DNA from: Teratosphaeria epicoccoides
Lineage: Eukaryota > Ascomycota > Dothideomycetes > Mycosphaerellales > Teratosphaeriaceae
DNA length: 64,000 bases
Assembly: GCA_021401465.1 (NCBI GenBank)
Contig: JADDMT010000005.1
Span: 372,001 to 436,000, forward strand
Reading direction: 5' to 3'
Below are positions 1 to 11,099 of the stretch, piece by piece (the stretch's first letter is position 1; the number at the start of each line of letters is the position of its first letter). Under the pieces are notes generated by a model. The model had not been told where the DNA came from. It made no database searches and saw nothing but the letters and a program-made list of their open reading frames with translations. Made by a program: the position numbers and the translations under genes.

Positions 1-1163
1 CGCAAGAGGCAGCTAGATTTTCCCTGCTTGCTGAGGTCGGCTCGTTCACCCTAGAATTCACGCGTTTGTCACAGCTTACTGGCGACCACAAGTACTACGA
101 TGCTATTGCTCGCATCACCAACGTCTTCGAGGAGCAACAAAATCGAACCAGGCTACCTGACTTGTTTCCAACGATGCTGGACACCAAGGATGCAGACTTC
201 ACGCGAGATAATGTCTTCACTTTAGGTGGAATGGCAGACTCACTGTATGAGTACTTTCCAAAGCAGCACCTCATGCTTGGTGGAAGGAGCGATCAGTACC
301 GCACGCTCTACAACACCGCTTTGGAAACTGCCAAAGATCACATCTTCTTCCGTCCGCTAAACCCAAGAAATCAGAAGATTCTGCTGGCTGGCACTCTTAA
401 ACAAAACTCCGCCGCACGTAAAGAGCTGATACCACAAGGCGAGCATTTGACTTGTTTCGCAGGTGGAATGGTCGCACTGGCAGCGAAAGCTTTCCAGCAA
501 ACTCATGACCTCGAACTCGCACGCCAGCTAGTCGACGGCTGCCTGTGGGCATATGAAAGTATGCCTTCTGGCATTATGCCGGAGACCTTCTTCGCAGCTC
601 CATGCAAGGAAAGCGGAAACGAGGACCACGTCACCGAACGCAATTGCACTTGGAGCGACGAGAAGTGGCACCACGCTATCGCCAAACACCGTTCGCCAGT
701 TACCTCACGCAACAAGGTCCAGCCCAACCAAGCTCCTCTTATCATTCAAGAGGACAACCTCAAACCTGGTTTTGTGGAAGTGAATGACGCGCGATACATG
801 TTGCGGCCTGAAGCTATCGAGAGCTTGTTCGTGCTATATCGTGTCACTGGCGACAAGACGTTGCAGCATAAGGCGTGGAAGATGTTCGAGTCCATCAATG
901 AGAGAACGAAGACGCGCATTGCCTATGCCGGGATCAAGGACGTCACTGTGGAGGAGGTAGAGTTGCTCGACAGCATGGAGTCCTTTTGGGCGGCCGAGAC
1001 GCTGAAGTATTTTACCTTATTTTTAGTGAACCGGATGTTGTGAGTCTGGATGAGTACGTGCTGTGAGTATCAGTCTTGTCTTGGCGATGAAGAAGATGGA
1101 GTGCTGACGGGTGATGACTGCAGTAACACTGAGGCGCATCCCTTATTGAGGCCCACGAAGTAA
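1..1163 (+). CDS. Class I alpha-1,2-mannosidase (GH47), 5'-partial, with apparent frameshift
   Basis: The reading frame is already open at the left edge and matches the C-terminal part of glycosyl hydrolase family 47, the enzymes that trim alpha-1,2-linked mannose from N-glycans in the ER/Golgi or, in fungi, as secreted enzymes. Recognisable blocks are LAEVGSFTLEFTRLSQLTGD near the edge, DNVFTLGGMADSLYEY, the RPEAIESLFVLYR block and DSMESFW. After the codons for ETLKYF the frame runs to a TGA at 1041-1043, but the conserved family C-terminus (YLIFSEPDVVSLDEYV, then NTEAHPLLRPTK) continues in the next frame. A T-run at 1010-1013 appears one base short. The tail then uses an intron at 1063-1123 (GTGAGT...CAG, branch GCTGAC) and ends with TAA at 1161-1163. 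The family call is secure. Whether the frameshift is real or a homopolymer error cannot be decided here. The N-terminus lies outside the window. Confidence 0.88.
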
Positions 1164-1216
1164 GACGCGATGTCTCCAGCGATGACCCAACTCCGCAGCA
1201 GACCATCCCATGCTCT

Positions 1217-1786
1217 TCAGCCCGTCTGCGGTGCCTGCATGACACTCCCTACTGGCGTCTGTCCTTCTTTCTTGACCTCGAAAATTAGGTAATCCTGGTC
1301 GACACTCTCAATGACCACGTCCTCTAGCAGGCCTTCTTGTCGTGTTCCAGAGCCAGACAGCTTGTCTCTGCGCCTGTTGACGACGCGGCATTGGCAACCG
1401 ACCACGACGCACTGCCCTCGTGCGTATCCTCCTTCGCGGCCGCAAGCGCCTCTTTCTTCACATCACCTACGCTACCGTCCTTCAACACCTGCTTTGCATC
1501 CGCCATCGCTCCACGCACCCTGCTGCGCTTCTTCGGCAGCGCTTCCTGACTCTCGCCCAGATCTCTAGTCTCCAGTATGCACCCGACCCGCAGCTTGATC
1601 ACCTGCTCCTCCCTCAACTCCTCCAGACGCTTCTGGACCTCCTATGACAATCCCCTTGTACTCCCTGGCGCCAATCATACGGCTTTCGGCGAACAGCAGC
1701 GTACGATCGTCTTTCGCCGCCCACTTTTGTTGCTCATGCGGCTGGTCGGCCTTCAATGCTGAGGTACTGCTGCTCTTTCTGTTCAT
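1217..1786 (-). pseudogene. Unrecognised charged/coiled-coil protein, frame-disrupted
   Basis: Three minus-strand reading-frame pieces look like one broken gene. It starts at an ATG at 1784-1786, runs through a charged segment (QQKWAAKDDRTLLFAESR), switches frame near 1650 into a coiled-coil-like stretch (EVQKRLEELREEQ), and switches again near 1410 into a C-terminal piece containing EGLLEDVVIESVDQDYLIFEV that ends at 1217. No intron with sensible GT-AG borders explains either switch, so single-base indels are more likely. I do not recognise the family. The locus lies just downstream of the broken phospholipase on the same strand, and the two frames run into each other without a clear stop between them. 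Confidence 0.4.
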
Positions 1787-1859
1787 GTCACATGCAAGAC
1801 ATCGGCCCTCGAGTGATAGACACGGACACGCGACGGCACAGGCGGTAGGAAGCGCCCTC

Positions 1860-3839
1860 AATTCACCGTGACTGCCTAATTGACCGCTCGCGGTAGACTC
1901 AACATAACGATACCTTGCCAAACAGTCCTCGCACTCCGCCGGCACATCCTCAGTCGCCACCTTCTTGATGATCACACAAGCCAGGCAAGCAGGCCACTGC
2001 GCATCTCCGCCTTGCGTGGCCGTCAACCTTCTGTTTCTGATCAACGTGTCCGTCGTGTCGTACGAGTACTGCAGGTCATAGGTACCTAGATTATAGTAGT
2101 TCGGCGATACATATGAGACCAGCGGGACCCAGATGATCGTGATGGCGTTTGGCCCATCGCACCCAAAGAACTGGGTCTTCATGGTCAGGTTCTCGGCGGC
2201 GAAAGTGGAAAGTGGAGGGATCTAGGGCATGCTGGTGAAGTTGTAGGCGTGGCACATGTTGTAGGTCGCGACCAGGGAGTAGCCATTCGAGTAGTGGGTC
2301 GTGGCGTTGTCGCCGGTAGTGTCGGCGACTGGGGGTAGACGTTAGCTTGGAATCTATGTAATGCTGACCTGTGAACAGACATATCGCGACGTCGATGTCT
2401 CGCGCTGGCTGAAGCACGGGAAGCAGCCCGAGGACCTCGTAAGCTGAGCCTCCATCTACAAGGCTCAATACGGTCTCGTTGATAACCCGGGTCGCATTTC
2501 TTGAATCAGCAGAATGGATTGGGAATCTGATTGAAGAGAGCATTTGTCGCAGAGGTCGAGTTCATGATCCTGTCGAAAAGAGCCTTGTTCTTGGTCAGAG
2601 GTTTACTTTACACATTTCCAACAAGTGCCAACTAGCACTCACCAATGTCGTGTTGCCAATGGTATTAAGCTCGCTACTGTCCGTGAACGGCGACAGACCG
2701 CAGATCAATGGCAGAACGTTGCTTGACGATCCAGTGACGAAACCTAGACTATTAAAACCCTGTGTGCATTGGTTGCTCGACGGAGCTGCAGCTCGAAAGT
2801 CGGTACCCAGGTATGTCGTGGTGACGAAGGCGCGGACGCCAGGATCCCACGAGCTGAACTCGAAAGGCGTGGCTTCGTAGGTCGTCGAGTCTGCAGGCGC
2901 AGGGACCTGGCAGGTGCCAGCGGGTACAGCTATGGACGTGATGATTGGATAGGGCACACTGTGGTTGGTGAAGTTGGAGAGCAAGGCCAGGCCAGAAAGG
3001 TTATTGCCCACGCCGCCGTCCGTCCCATTAAAGAGCATATAGCTCACTAGCCGTGCGTATATGTCTGCCGCCGTGACAGGATAGAGGACGGCGAATTTGT
3101 CCGCCACGTCCAGTGCCTTGAAGGGTGCGCGGGTCAGTACGGTTGTATAGAGCGTTTGATTCAGCATGAAGGCCCACTAGGTCAATGTCATCAATCGCAT
3201 TCTGCAGGATCTTTAGCTGTGAATTCTGCGAGTCAGGCGCAAAGGGTCAGTCGTCGAAATTTGGCTATCACACATCAGCACTCCCGCATTGACCGACGAC
3301 AAGGCGTCAAGGATGGCTCCACCGCAAAGATCGTCCTTTCCAAGATTGTTACTATCGGCCATTGCTGGGCCGCCTGTGCCATCATATACCATGATGCGCC
3401 AGACAGAGCCGCTTGGTAGGTGAATGATCCGTACAGCCCACTAACACCCGTCCTAGCATATCTCCCATCGAACGCCTGCGTGAAGCCGGCGAGATGAGAA
3501 GCCGGGCGTAGTCCTCCTCCACTTCCTGCGAGAGCCAGCGACGGCAGTGCAGAACTGCTGCTGAAATTGGCGGGCAAGCTGGCAAGCCAGGTGCTGAGGG
3601 CGGAGTCTGCCTTGGGCTTCTCAGCAGCGAAGTAAGCGGATTCCTGAGGGCTGAGACCAGTCGCTGCGCGAACGAGCAATTGAGATGGACATGGGGCTTC
3701 CGATGGCGCGTAAATGCTGGTTGGTCTGTTGCAGCGGAGACTGAGTGCTCGTGGTGCGAGACACGGTCTGCGCGATGGCAGCTTCCGGGAAGCAAAAGAT
3801 CGTCGTGATGGCAGTGGCCAGCTGGATGCTGAGATGCAT
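1860..3839 (-). pseudogene. Lysophospholipase / phospholipase B (PLA2_B family), decayed
   Basis: Minus-strand pieces reconstruct a secreted fungal lysophospholipase: a signal-peptide-like start at 3837-3839 (MHLSIQLATAITTIF), then LLVRAATGLSPQES, the SGGG oxyanion block, the nucleophile-elbow region, the SSWDPG and YLGTDF blocks, the LVDGG catalytic-Asp block, and a C-terminal cysteine region (CLACVII, CEDCLARY). Plausible introns lie at 2590-2642 and 2329-2368. The gene is broken: the frame changes between signal peptide and mature start (about 3700-3730), again near 3370-3400 and near 2505-2520, and there is an in-frame TAG at 2222-2224. The usual GLSGGSW nucleophile motif reads ALSGASW. 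Intact family members hydrolyse acyl chains from (lyso)phospholipids outside the cell. With at least four lesions this copy is very unlikely to make active enzyme. Confidence 0.8.
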
Positions 3840-4674
3840 TGTGAGGCGTAGAGCGCGTAGATAGGTTATGTTGATGAGCCGCAAGGACAGGCTCCAACCA
3901 GCGGAAGCAAAGAGTGTGATGTGTGCTGTGGACAGAGACAAAAGATCTCACCTTTGATTTGGCAGCTCCAAGTCGAGCAGCGACTGCAGATGGGAAGCAC
4001 GAGTACAAGCACAGCGCCTGTGCCCGCCTTGTTATCCTGCCAAATCGGGGCAGTGGCGACTTGAGGGAGTCTCACCCGGCATCAGAAGCATAGCGCTTGG
4101 GCACACAAAAGTATGTAAATTCCCCTCTTTGTCGACACTATCGCAGCCATCAGCTCCACTGGTGATCGCCATGATTGCATAGCGTGGGGCGAAGAGCCAC
4201 TGTGGTGCTGAGGCGCAAATCCTTCGAGTGCATCAGAGTGCATTAAGCAGGCGGCGGTTTGAGACTGCCAGAAAGTTCGCTTTGATGTCCAGCATGTGTC
4301 CGATTTCCCAGCGCATCCGATGATCTGTGACGCAGCCAGCAAGTCGCACCTCAGTACCCGTATACGGCGTTGTCACAGAGGAAGGTACATAGGCTGCTTG
4401 ACGAGCACGAACGAGCTTCCTGGCTTGTGAAGCAGCTCCGTCTGTTTCCATGATGGCGGGTCCGGACACTGCAAAGCAACGGCACTTGACATGATCAACG
4501 TTTAAGAGGGGGTTAAAATCCTCCGCGGCTTCTTGCTGGTGATACGCTGCTGTCCATATCATCATTTCTGCTCTCTTGTGGAAGAGCCAGTGCTGCTGAA
4601 CCATTGACTTCGCAAAACTGCAGTCGTCCCGTCACAGCCGTCCGAGCCAACCATCAAGTCCCTCGTCTTCTAAA
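3840..4674. other. No supported gene; possible gene remnant
   Basis: This gap separates two broken genes. A minus-strand frame at 4233-4604 encodes 123 residues, including VSGPAIMETDGAASQARKL and a CVTDHRMRWEIGHM block. It looks protein-like but matches nothing I recognise and has no clear start or splice sites. It may be another remnant in this decayed stretch. Confidence 0.3.
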
Positions 4675-5743
4675 TCAGAATCCCGCGTGTTCTCTACACA
4701 CGACTTTGACCACCTTGTCGAGATAGGAGCCGATTAATGGGATGAACGACACTCCAACCTCCGCCACGGCGCCCATTTTACCACAAGTGTCAGCGGCTAG
4801 AACTTCGGGGTCGATGATTTCGCTAGTCACTGAGATATCGATGTGATCTGCCCTCAAGATGCCGTCGGAGTTGTAGATTCTCATGGTCATCTGCAGTAAG
4901 ATGTCGTCAGCAGACAGGACTTCATCCACGGGCCTTTGCCTTTTGACTGACTTCACTTGGCACCTTCCAGAGGTCCTTCTTCGCATAGCAGTAAGCATTG
5001 TAGTATGGATTGGACTTTCGCAGTTTGCTACACGGACATGGACCCTTGCGCCAATTCCCACATATTGCACTTTCAGTATTGCAGGTAACCGCCCGACCCG
5101 TGCACGATGTGCAGCCCTCATAGAGAGTGTCGTAACGGTCTACAACTTGTGCCGCCAATTGCCAGAATGCGTCGATAAGCTGGTTACGGACGGTCCACTC
5201 GTCTGCATCCCCAATTTTGCCCCACGCGCCTTTTGCCTTGATGTTGACCTTCACATCAGGCTTTTCGTGTCCTCTGCCGGTCTGAGGCATGCAACGTATT
5301 GTTCCGCCGTACTGCTCGTACGCGGTATCGGTCGAAAGGCCTGTCATGTCAGAGTCGCGATAGCCTGCTCCGCGTATGGCTTGTTGGACGTCCAGGTTGC
5401 CGACGATCACCATCTCTAAGGGCAACAAGTCAGGCAACTGCTTCATGTCTTGCCGCGATTATGCGTTGCTGTACCTACTTTTGCTGAAGTGAAACTCCAT
5501 GCGCATCAAAGGTTTTGGGGTTTGAATCGAGCTTTCATTCTTCGACGGCTCCGTTTTGTTATCCTCTCGCTTCTGGTGCGGCGGCTGGTCGTTGTAATAG
5601 CTAATCTGTCGTATCTCGAGATGTGCCGGCAACGATTCGGGTGCCCGCTCATGCCCTGTTGCATTCTGCCATGGCTGCAGAATCCTCGGTATAGTGGCAG
5701 CAGCGACCATGCTAGCTGTGGCAAGATATCTGACGAACAGCAT
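4675..5743 (-). pseudogene. Putative secreted protein, disrupted by a stop and a frameshift
   Basis: An N-terminal secretion signal (MLFVRYLATASMVAAA) starts at 5741-5743 and is followed by a polar propeptide-like region. The same frame meets a TAA at 5459-5461 and then continues open, in phase, for about 170 more codons that include a cysteine-rich block (CTSCTGRAVTC, CPCSKLRKSNPYYN). Near 4935 the frame shifts by one base into a segment ending CREHAGF at 4675. A 30-nt GT-AG excision would bypass the stop but is shorter than normal fungal introns. I do not recognise the family. The arrangement suggests a secreted protein gene that has acquired one nonsense codon and one indel. Confidence 0.5.
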
Positions 5744-6846
5744 TGCAGAAGATGTGTGATCGTCAAGTCAGAGCAGCTTGGGGTCGATCAACAGCAGCGG
5801 CAGTCGTCGCAGCAGCGGTGGAGATGTTCAGACGAGGCTCTAGTCTATATGATGTATCTGCTTGGTGTTGACTTTGCTCCATCTACCCTGAGGCGCGTCG
5901 CCCAGTGGTGGAGACAGAATGCCCTCTTAGCGATCCGGAGGTCGTATTGGTTCAGCTGCATCTTGGCGTCAACGTGCAACAAGTGATGATTCCAATGGCC
6001 TCATCAGACCGCTCGCGTCGTCTAGGAGCAAGCAGAGATGCAAGAATGATGGTCCGCTTCTGGGCGCTTCTTCGGCCAGGCTCGAAGGCGGGCTAGTAAG
6101 TCGAACAAGAGGCAATCGGACACACAGACGACCAAGCTCTTCACCACGTGCTTGTGGAAAGACGACGTTAATGGTCATGCCCGTCCCGTGAAACACGCTC
6201 GACCGATCACCGCTGGAACAACCCGAGGGACTTGCGGTCCTCGCGCAGCGTCGCGGCGTTGGCCATCTGCATTGTGCTGCAGTAGTGATGACGAGCGGTT
6301 TGTTTCGGTCCTGTTTGCTTGCTGCTGCCGTGCCAGATGAGCAACGCATGTCTCACCGCGCAGAGGATGTCGTCCAATCACGCCGGAACGAGGGTCGACC
6401 GCTGGTGCAGCGACACGTGGGGCGAGGAGGTAGAGGAGGTAGTCGACATTGTCTTGCCGTCCTCGTCCTCGTCCTCGTCCCCGTCCTCGTGCGTCTGATG
6501 GAGTCAAGATTTGGCGCACGGCTGCTCGTGTGATGGATCATGGATTACATACTTCGCGCCGAGCTGGCATGCCATGTGCCGTCAACAACGCTGAGCGTCG
6601 TGAGTGAGACAATCCCACTGGACAGTGAATTCCTCGTTCATGTCTGCCGTCGCTACTTCGAGCTTCTACCTACCCAGCCTTCCACGCTGATGAGGTGCTG
6701 AATACGTGAATACAGAGCCCGTGCGGCCAGCTTGACTTTATGCAAGCCACTTGTGTTAGGTTGCATGTAAGATTCACATGCCATTCGTGACAGGCATCAG
6801 ATGTCTATAACATAACCATGGTTCGGTGACGAGGTGTAGATGCCCC
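5744..6846. other. Intergenic region upstream of the CLC gene
   Basis: No supported gene. It holds a short GTCCTC hexamer tract at about 6459-6490 and otherwise mixed sequence; it contains the promoter of the CLC gene that starts at 6847. Confidence 0.5.
6459..6490. repeat. GTCCTC hexanucleotide repeat
   Basis: About five tandem copies of GTCCTC, one with a T-to-C change, about 360 bp upstream of the CLC start codon. This is a simple pyrimidine-rich tract with no evident coding role. Confidence 0.7.
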
Positions 6847-9586
6847 ATGTCGGTGTCGTCGCCGAATCATGCCGGCCACGCCTCCAGCAGCAGAAGCACC
6901 GCCTCGCCGCCGACGGATCATGAGTGGACGGAGGAGCATGCTCTGGACATCCAGCGCGATGAGCTCTTGGCCGATGATCCCTTGAGTGAGGGCGGCGCAT
7001 TGAATGGGCAGTATGCATTGTTGACACTGCGAGCGGACGGTCTGTTACTAAGTACCAGCCAGCGTGTCTTTCAAGCGCTCCAAACATCCAGACGCCTCCT
7101 CCGCCTCGCGCCTCTTCTTCTCCTCCCCGTTCAGCTTCTTCTCCAAGAAGAATCGCAATGACACGCCCTCTCACAGCTCGCGCCTCCGCGCGCCGACCAC
7201 CAATGCGACCCTCAGCTACTTGAATCAGCCGCCCAGTACGTCAGCCGCAGGAGTCCCCGACATGAAAGACATGACACCCATGGACTGGTATGTCGAAGGC
7301 CCAGGGCGACGAGTTGGCTATGATGATCTGACGGCCATTGATTGGATATATGAGTACAACAAGGAACGCACGCGGCTGCGGCAACTCTCCGCCAATGCGC
7401 CTGGCTTGGTCGGGCAGCTGAAGCTCCTGGTTGATGGGAGTCAGATATGGGTCATTCTTGTCGCGACTGGCATTGCAGTGGGCGGCATTGCTGCCGGCAT
7501 CGATGTTGCAAGTGACTGGATGGGGGACCTGAAGCAGGGCGTGTGCAGCAACGTGGAAGATGGAGGCAAGTTCTACTTGAGCAGGCCGTTCTGTTGCTGG
7601 GGAGTGGACACGTTCGCGCAGTGCCATGACTGGAGACCCTGGAGTACGATGATGGGAGTCGCGAACGCGGGTGGAAGTTACATCATCGAGTACATTGTCT
7701 TCGTCCTGCTGTCCATCATGTTCGCCGGCGCGGCAAGCCTTCTGGTGGTGCGTTACAGCCAGTACGCGAAGCAAAGCGGCATTCCTGAGATCAAAACGGT
7801 GCTGGGAGGCTTTGTTATACGGCATTTCCTAGGCGCCTGGACGCTACTCGTCAAAACGCTAGGTCTATGTCTGGCGGTGTCGAGTGGGATGTGGTTGGGA
7901 AAGGAGGGGCCGCTGGTGCATGTTGCCTGCTGCTGCGCCAACATCTTTCTCAAGGTCATTCCAAACAGCATCAATGGAAACGAAGCACGCAAACGAGAGA
8001 CTCTATCTGCGGCTGCGGCATCGGGAATAGCAGTCGCTTTCGGCTCGCCGATTGGAGGTGTGCTGTTCAGCTTGGAACAGCTGTCCTACTACTTCCCAGA
8101 CAAAACGATGTGGGCCTCCTTCGTCTGCGCCATGGTCGCCACCCTCACTTTGCAAGCCTTTGATCCCTTCAGGACTGGAAAGCTTGTGCTGTACCAAGTC
8201 ACCTACCACTCTGGCTGGCATGCCTTCGAGCTCGTCCCTTTTGCTATCATTGGCATTATTGGCGGACTCTACGGCGCCATGTTCATCAAGCTGAATATGC
8301 TCATAGCGAGCTTCAGAGTTTCAAAGAAAAATCCATTGCTCAACCGGCCAGTCCTGGAAGTCCTTACCGTCGCGCTCCTCACAGCAGTTCTCAGCTTTCC
8401 CGTCACTTTTCTCCGAGCCCAAAGCTCTGAATTGGTCGAGATGCTTTTTGCCGAGTGCCGCGACATTCAAGACGACTATCTAGGTCTCTGCAAAGCAGGT
8501 GTAGCCAACACAGGAGTCATCTTCATCCTGCTTTTCTCAGCATGCATCGGCTTCGTTTTTGCGACCATCACGTTCGGCTTGCAAATACCTTCCGGCATTC
8601 TGCTTCCCTCCATGGCAGTCGGGGCACTCTATGGACGCGTCGTCGGACTGATAGTAGAGGTCTGGCAACGCGAACATCCCGCCTGGATCGTCTTCCGCGG
8701 CTGTGAGCCTGACATTCCGTGCGTAACACCCGGCACCTACGCGGTCATTGGCGCTGCGTCGGCTCTTGCTGGCACAACGCGCATGACCGTCAGCATCGTG
8801 GTCATCATGTTCGAGCTCACAGGTGCGCTCACCTACGTCTTGCCCATTATGATCGCTGTCATGCTGTCCAAGTGGGTCGGCGATGCCTTTGGCAAACGCG
8901 GGATCTACGAATCCTGGATTCGATTCCGTGCCTATCCTTTCCTGGACAACAAGGACGATGCGCCCGTGCCCGACGTGCCTGTGCAGCAGATCATGACGCG
9001 GTCCGAAGATCTAGTCTGCATCACTGCCACAGGCCACACTGTGGATTCTCTCCGCGAGATTCTCAACGAACATCGCTTCCGCGGCTTCCCTGTGGTCTCC
9101 TCCCTCGCCAACATGACCCTCCTGGGCTATATATCCCGCTCTGAACTAGCGTTCGCTTTAGACACAGCAACTGATACCGCCGGACGAGCATTGCCGGAGT
9201 CCACGGAGTGCTACTTCCTACATCAACCCCTTGCAGATCCGAGCATGATACTGGATCTTCGACCTTGGATGGACCAGACTCCAATCACGCTTTCGTCTCG
9301 CTCGTCTTTCCAGTTGACCAAGGACATGTTTGAGAAGCTGGGACTTCGATACCTCGTGTTCACGAATCGCGGCGCTTTGGCCGGGTTGCTGACTAAGAAG
9401 GACCTCTGGTATGTGTTGAACGAAGGTGACGTGGTCGGGAGCATAGCGGCGGACGGCGAGGGGCGAGCGCTCGCTGGAGCGCATTTGCGAGAAGAATTGG
9501 GAGGACGAGAGGATCAAAGGGGCTTGTTGCAAGACCAGGATGAGGAGTGGGTAGGAAGAAGTGGCAGACAAGAAGGTGTTACATGA
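6847..9586 (+). CDS. CLC-family chloride channel/transporter
   Basis: Two exons, 6847-7010 and 7063-9586, joined by a 52-nt intron (GTATGC donor, TACTAAG branch-like sequence, CAG acceptor), give 895 residues. The intron resolves the frame change after ALNGQYALL. The protein is a multi-pass CLC with the family signatures SGIPEIKTVLGG, GKEGPLVHVA (gating Glu about residue 336), GSPIGGVLFSLEQLSYYF and GLQIPSGILLPSMAVGALYGR, followed by a C-terminal CBS pair (about residues 695-860). Fungal CLCs act in Golgi, endosomal or vacuolar chloride and pH balance. The position of the internal proton glutamate in exchangers is Gln here (about residue 394), which would argue against strict Cl-/H+ exchange. 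A polar N-terminal extension of about 150 residues precedes the membrane domain. Confidence 0.93.
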
Positions 9587-9928
9587 TAGAACATGTTTTT
9601 AGAATGGATGTTTGAGCTCGCAGCCGTCTTGCAGGTCTGCTTCTTTTGAGTCTGTTCGTGCACGTACGATAGGACCACACATGACCGTGCCGTGGTGAGG
9701 GACAGCGTTCCGCCTGCATGTACCTCGTCCTTGCGGCTCCATCGCATGAAGCAATACTCCCGATCGTTTCCGAGCCGCTCAATATCGTAGGACGAAACGT
9801 AACTCTCGCAAGGTGGTGCAGAATTGTACGGCCCCCACGGCCGCTGCTGACTTTGCATTACAACTCGGCCAAACGTGACATTCCACTTTCCCTTACATTC
9901 ATTGCAGGATGCGGTAGACCAAGACAAC
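9587..9928. other. Intergenic region between CLC and SDS22
   Basis: No gene seen. A CAG at 9904-9906 just before the SDS22 start could be the acceptor of a 5'-UTR intron. Confidence 0.45.
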
Positions 9929-11099
9929 ATGGCGGATCAGAACAGTTTCTCAAACGGCACGAGCGAGACTAATGGCGCGACTTCAGATCCCAGCACGCCA
10001 CACAGCAAGAAAGATGGATGGGATGGTAAACTTCGGATACAGAAGCAGGCAACACTTGCGAACCCAGAAGCGCTCGAAGATTCCGACTACTCAGACGCGG
10101 ATGCGCCTCCGGTCGACGAAATTGAGGCAGACGAGGACTTGCTGGACGGCGAAGATCCAGACACCGACGAAATCGATGTACAACACTCGCGCATATCATC
10201 CATTCCCGCGCTCCGATTGGATCGTTTCAGGAAGCTCCGACGGCTGGGACTACGACAGAATCACATTCAACATATCGAGTTGCCTGTAGAACTCGCGAGG
10301 ACATTGGAAGAGCTGGAGTTGTATGACAATCTGATCAAGCATATTGGTGGTCTGGACGAGTTCACGCAATTGACGAGCTTGGATCTGAGTTACAATAAGC
10401 TGAAGCATATCAAGAATTTGGAGAAGCTGAGGAAGCTGGATCATGTGTACTTAGTGCAGAATCGATTGTCGAAGATTGAGAACTTGGAGGATCTGACAGA
10501 GTTGGTGTATCTGGAGCTGGGCGCGAACAGGATCAAGGAGATTGAAGGGCTGGAGAGGTTGACGAAGCTCGAGCATCTCTGGCTGGGCCAGAACAGGATA
10601 TTGGAGCTGAAGGGTTTGAGCACGCTCACCAACCTGCGGACCTTGAGCATACAGGCCAACCGCCTGACCTCTCTATCCGGCATTGAAACTCTGCCTCAGC
10701 TGACAGAGCTATATGTGTCCGACAACAAGATCGCGTCGCTGCAGCCTTTACGACAGATTACGAAGCTGGAGATACTGGACTTTCAGAGCAATCCTATTTC
10801 CTCGCTCTCTGGTATTGAGGGTCTGATGGAGCTGGAGAATATGTGGGCGAGCAATTGCCAGATCGAGGATTTCAAGGAGCTTGATAGGACGTTGAGGGAC
10901 AAAGAGAAATTGGAGGAGGTCTACTTTGAGGGCAACCCGATCCAAAGGCAAGGGCCGGTTTTGTATCGAAACAAGGTGAAGCTGGCGTTGCCGCAGGTGG
11001 TGAAGATTGATGCTAGTAAGTCTCCTTTACCCTTCTCATCCAGATTTAGAAGCCTCGTGACCTGATCATTGTTGTCCAGCTTATGTCACGACATCATGA
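9929..11099 (+). CDS. sds22: Protein phosphatase 1 regulatory subunit SDS22
   Basis: Exons 9929-11015 and 11080-11099, joined by a 64-nt intron (GTAAGT...CAG), give 368 residues ending IDATYVTTS. After an acidic N-terminal region of about 100 residues come roughly eleven tandem 22-residue SDS22-type leucine-rich repeats (for example LEELELYDNLIKHIGGLDEF, LTSLDLSYNKLKHIKNL, LVYLELGANRIKEIEGL) and an LRR cap (EEVYFEGNPIQRQGPVLYRN). SDS22 binds the catalytic subunit of PP1 in nucleus and cytoplasm and controls its assembly and mitotic roles. The repeat pattern and C-cap make the assignment firm. The start is the first ATG of the open frame. Confidence 0.93.

Noticed and set aside
7011..7062. Apparent frameshift at the start of the CLC gene
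   Set aside because: A 52-nt intron with GTATGC donor, TACTAAG branch-like site and CAG acceptor restores the frame exactly, so this is splicing, not decay.
10987..11068. SDS22 ending in SPLPFSSRFRSLVT
   Set aside because: A good GTAAGT donor and CAG acceptor lead to the family ending IDATYV, so the read-through C-terminus is intronic.
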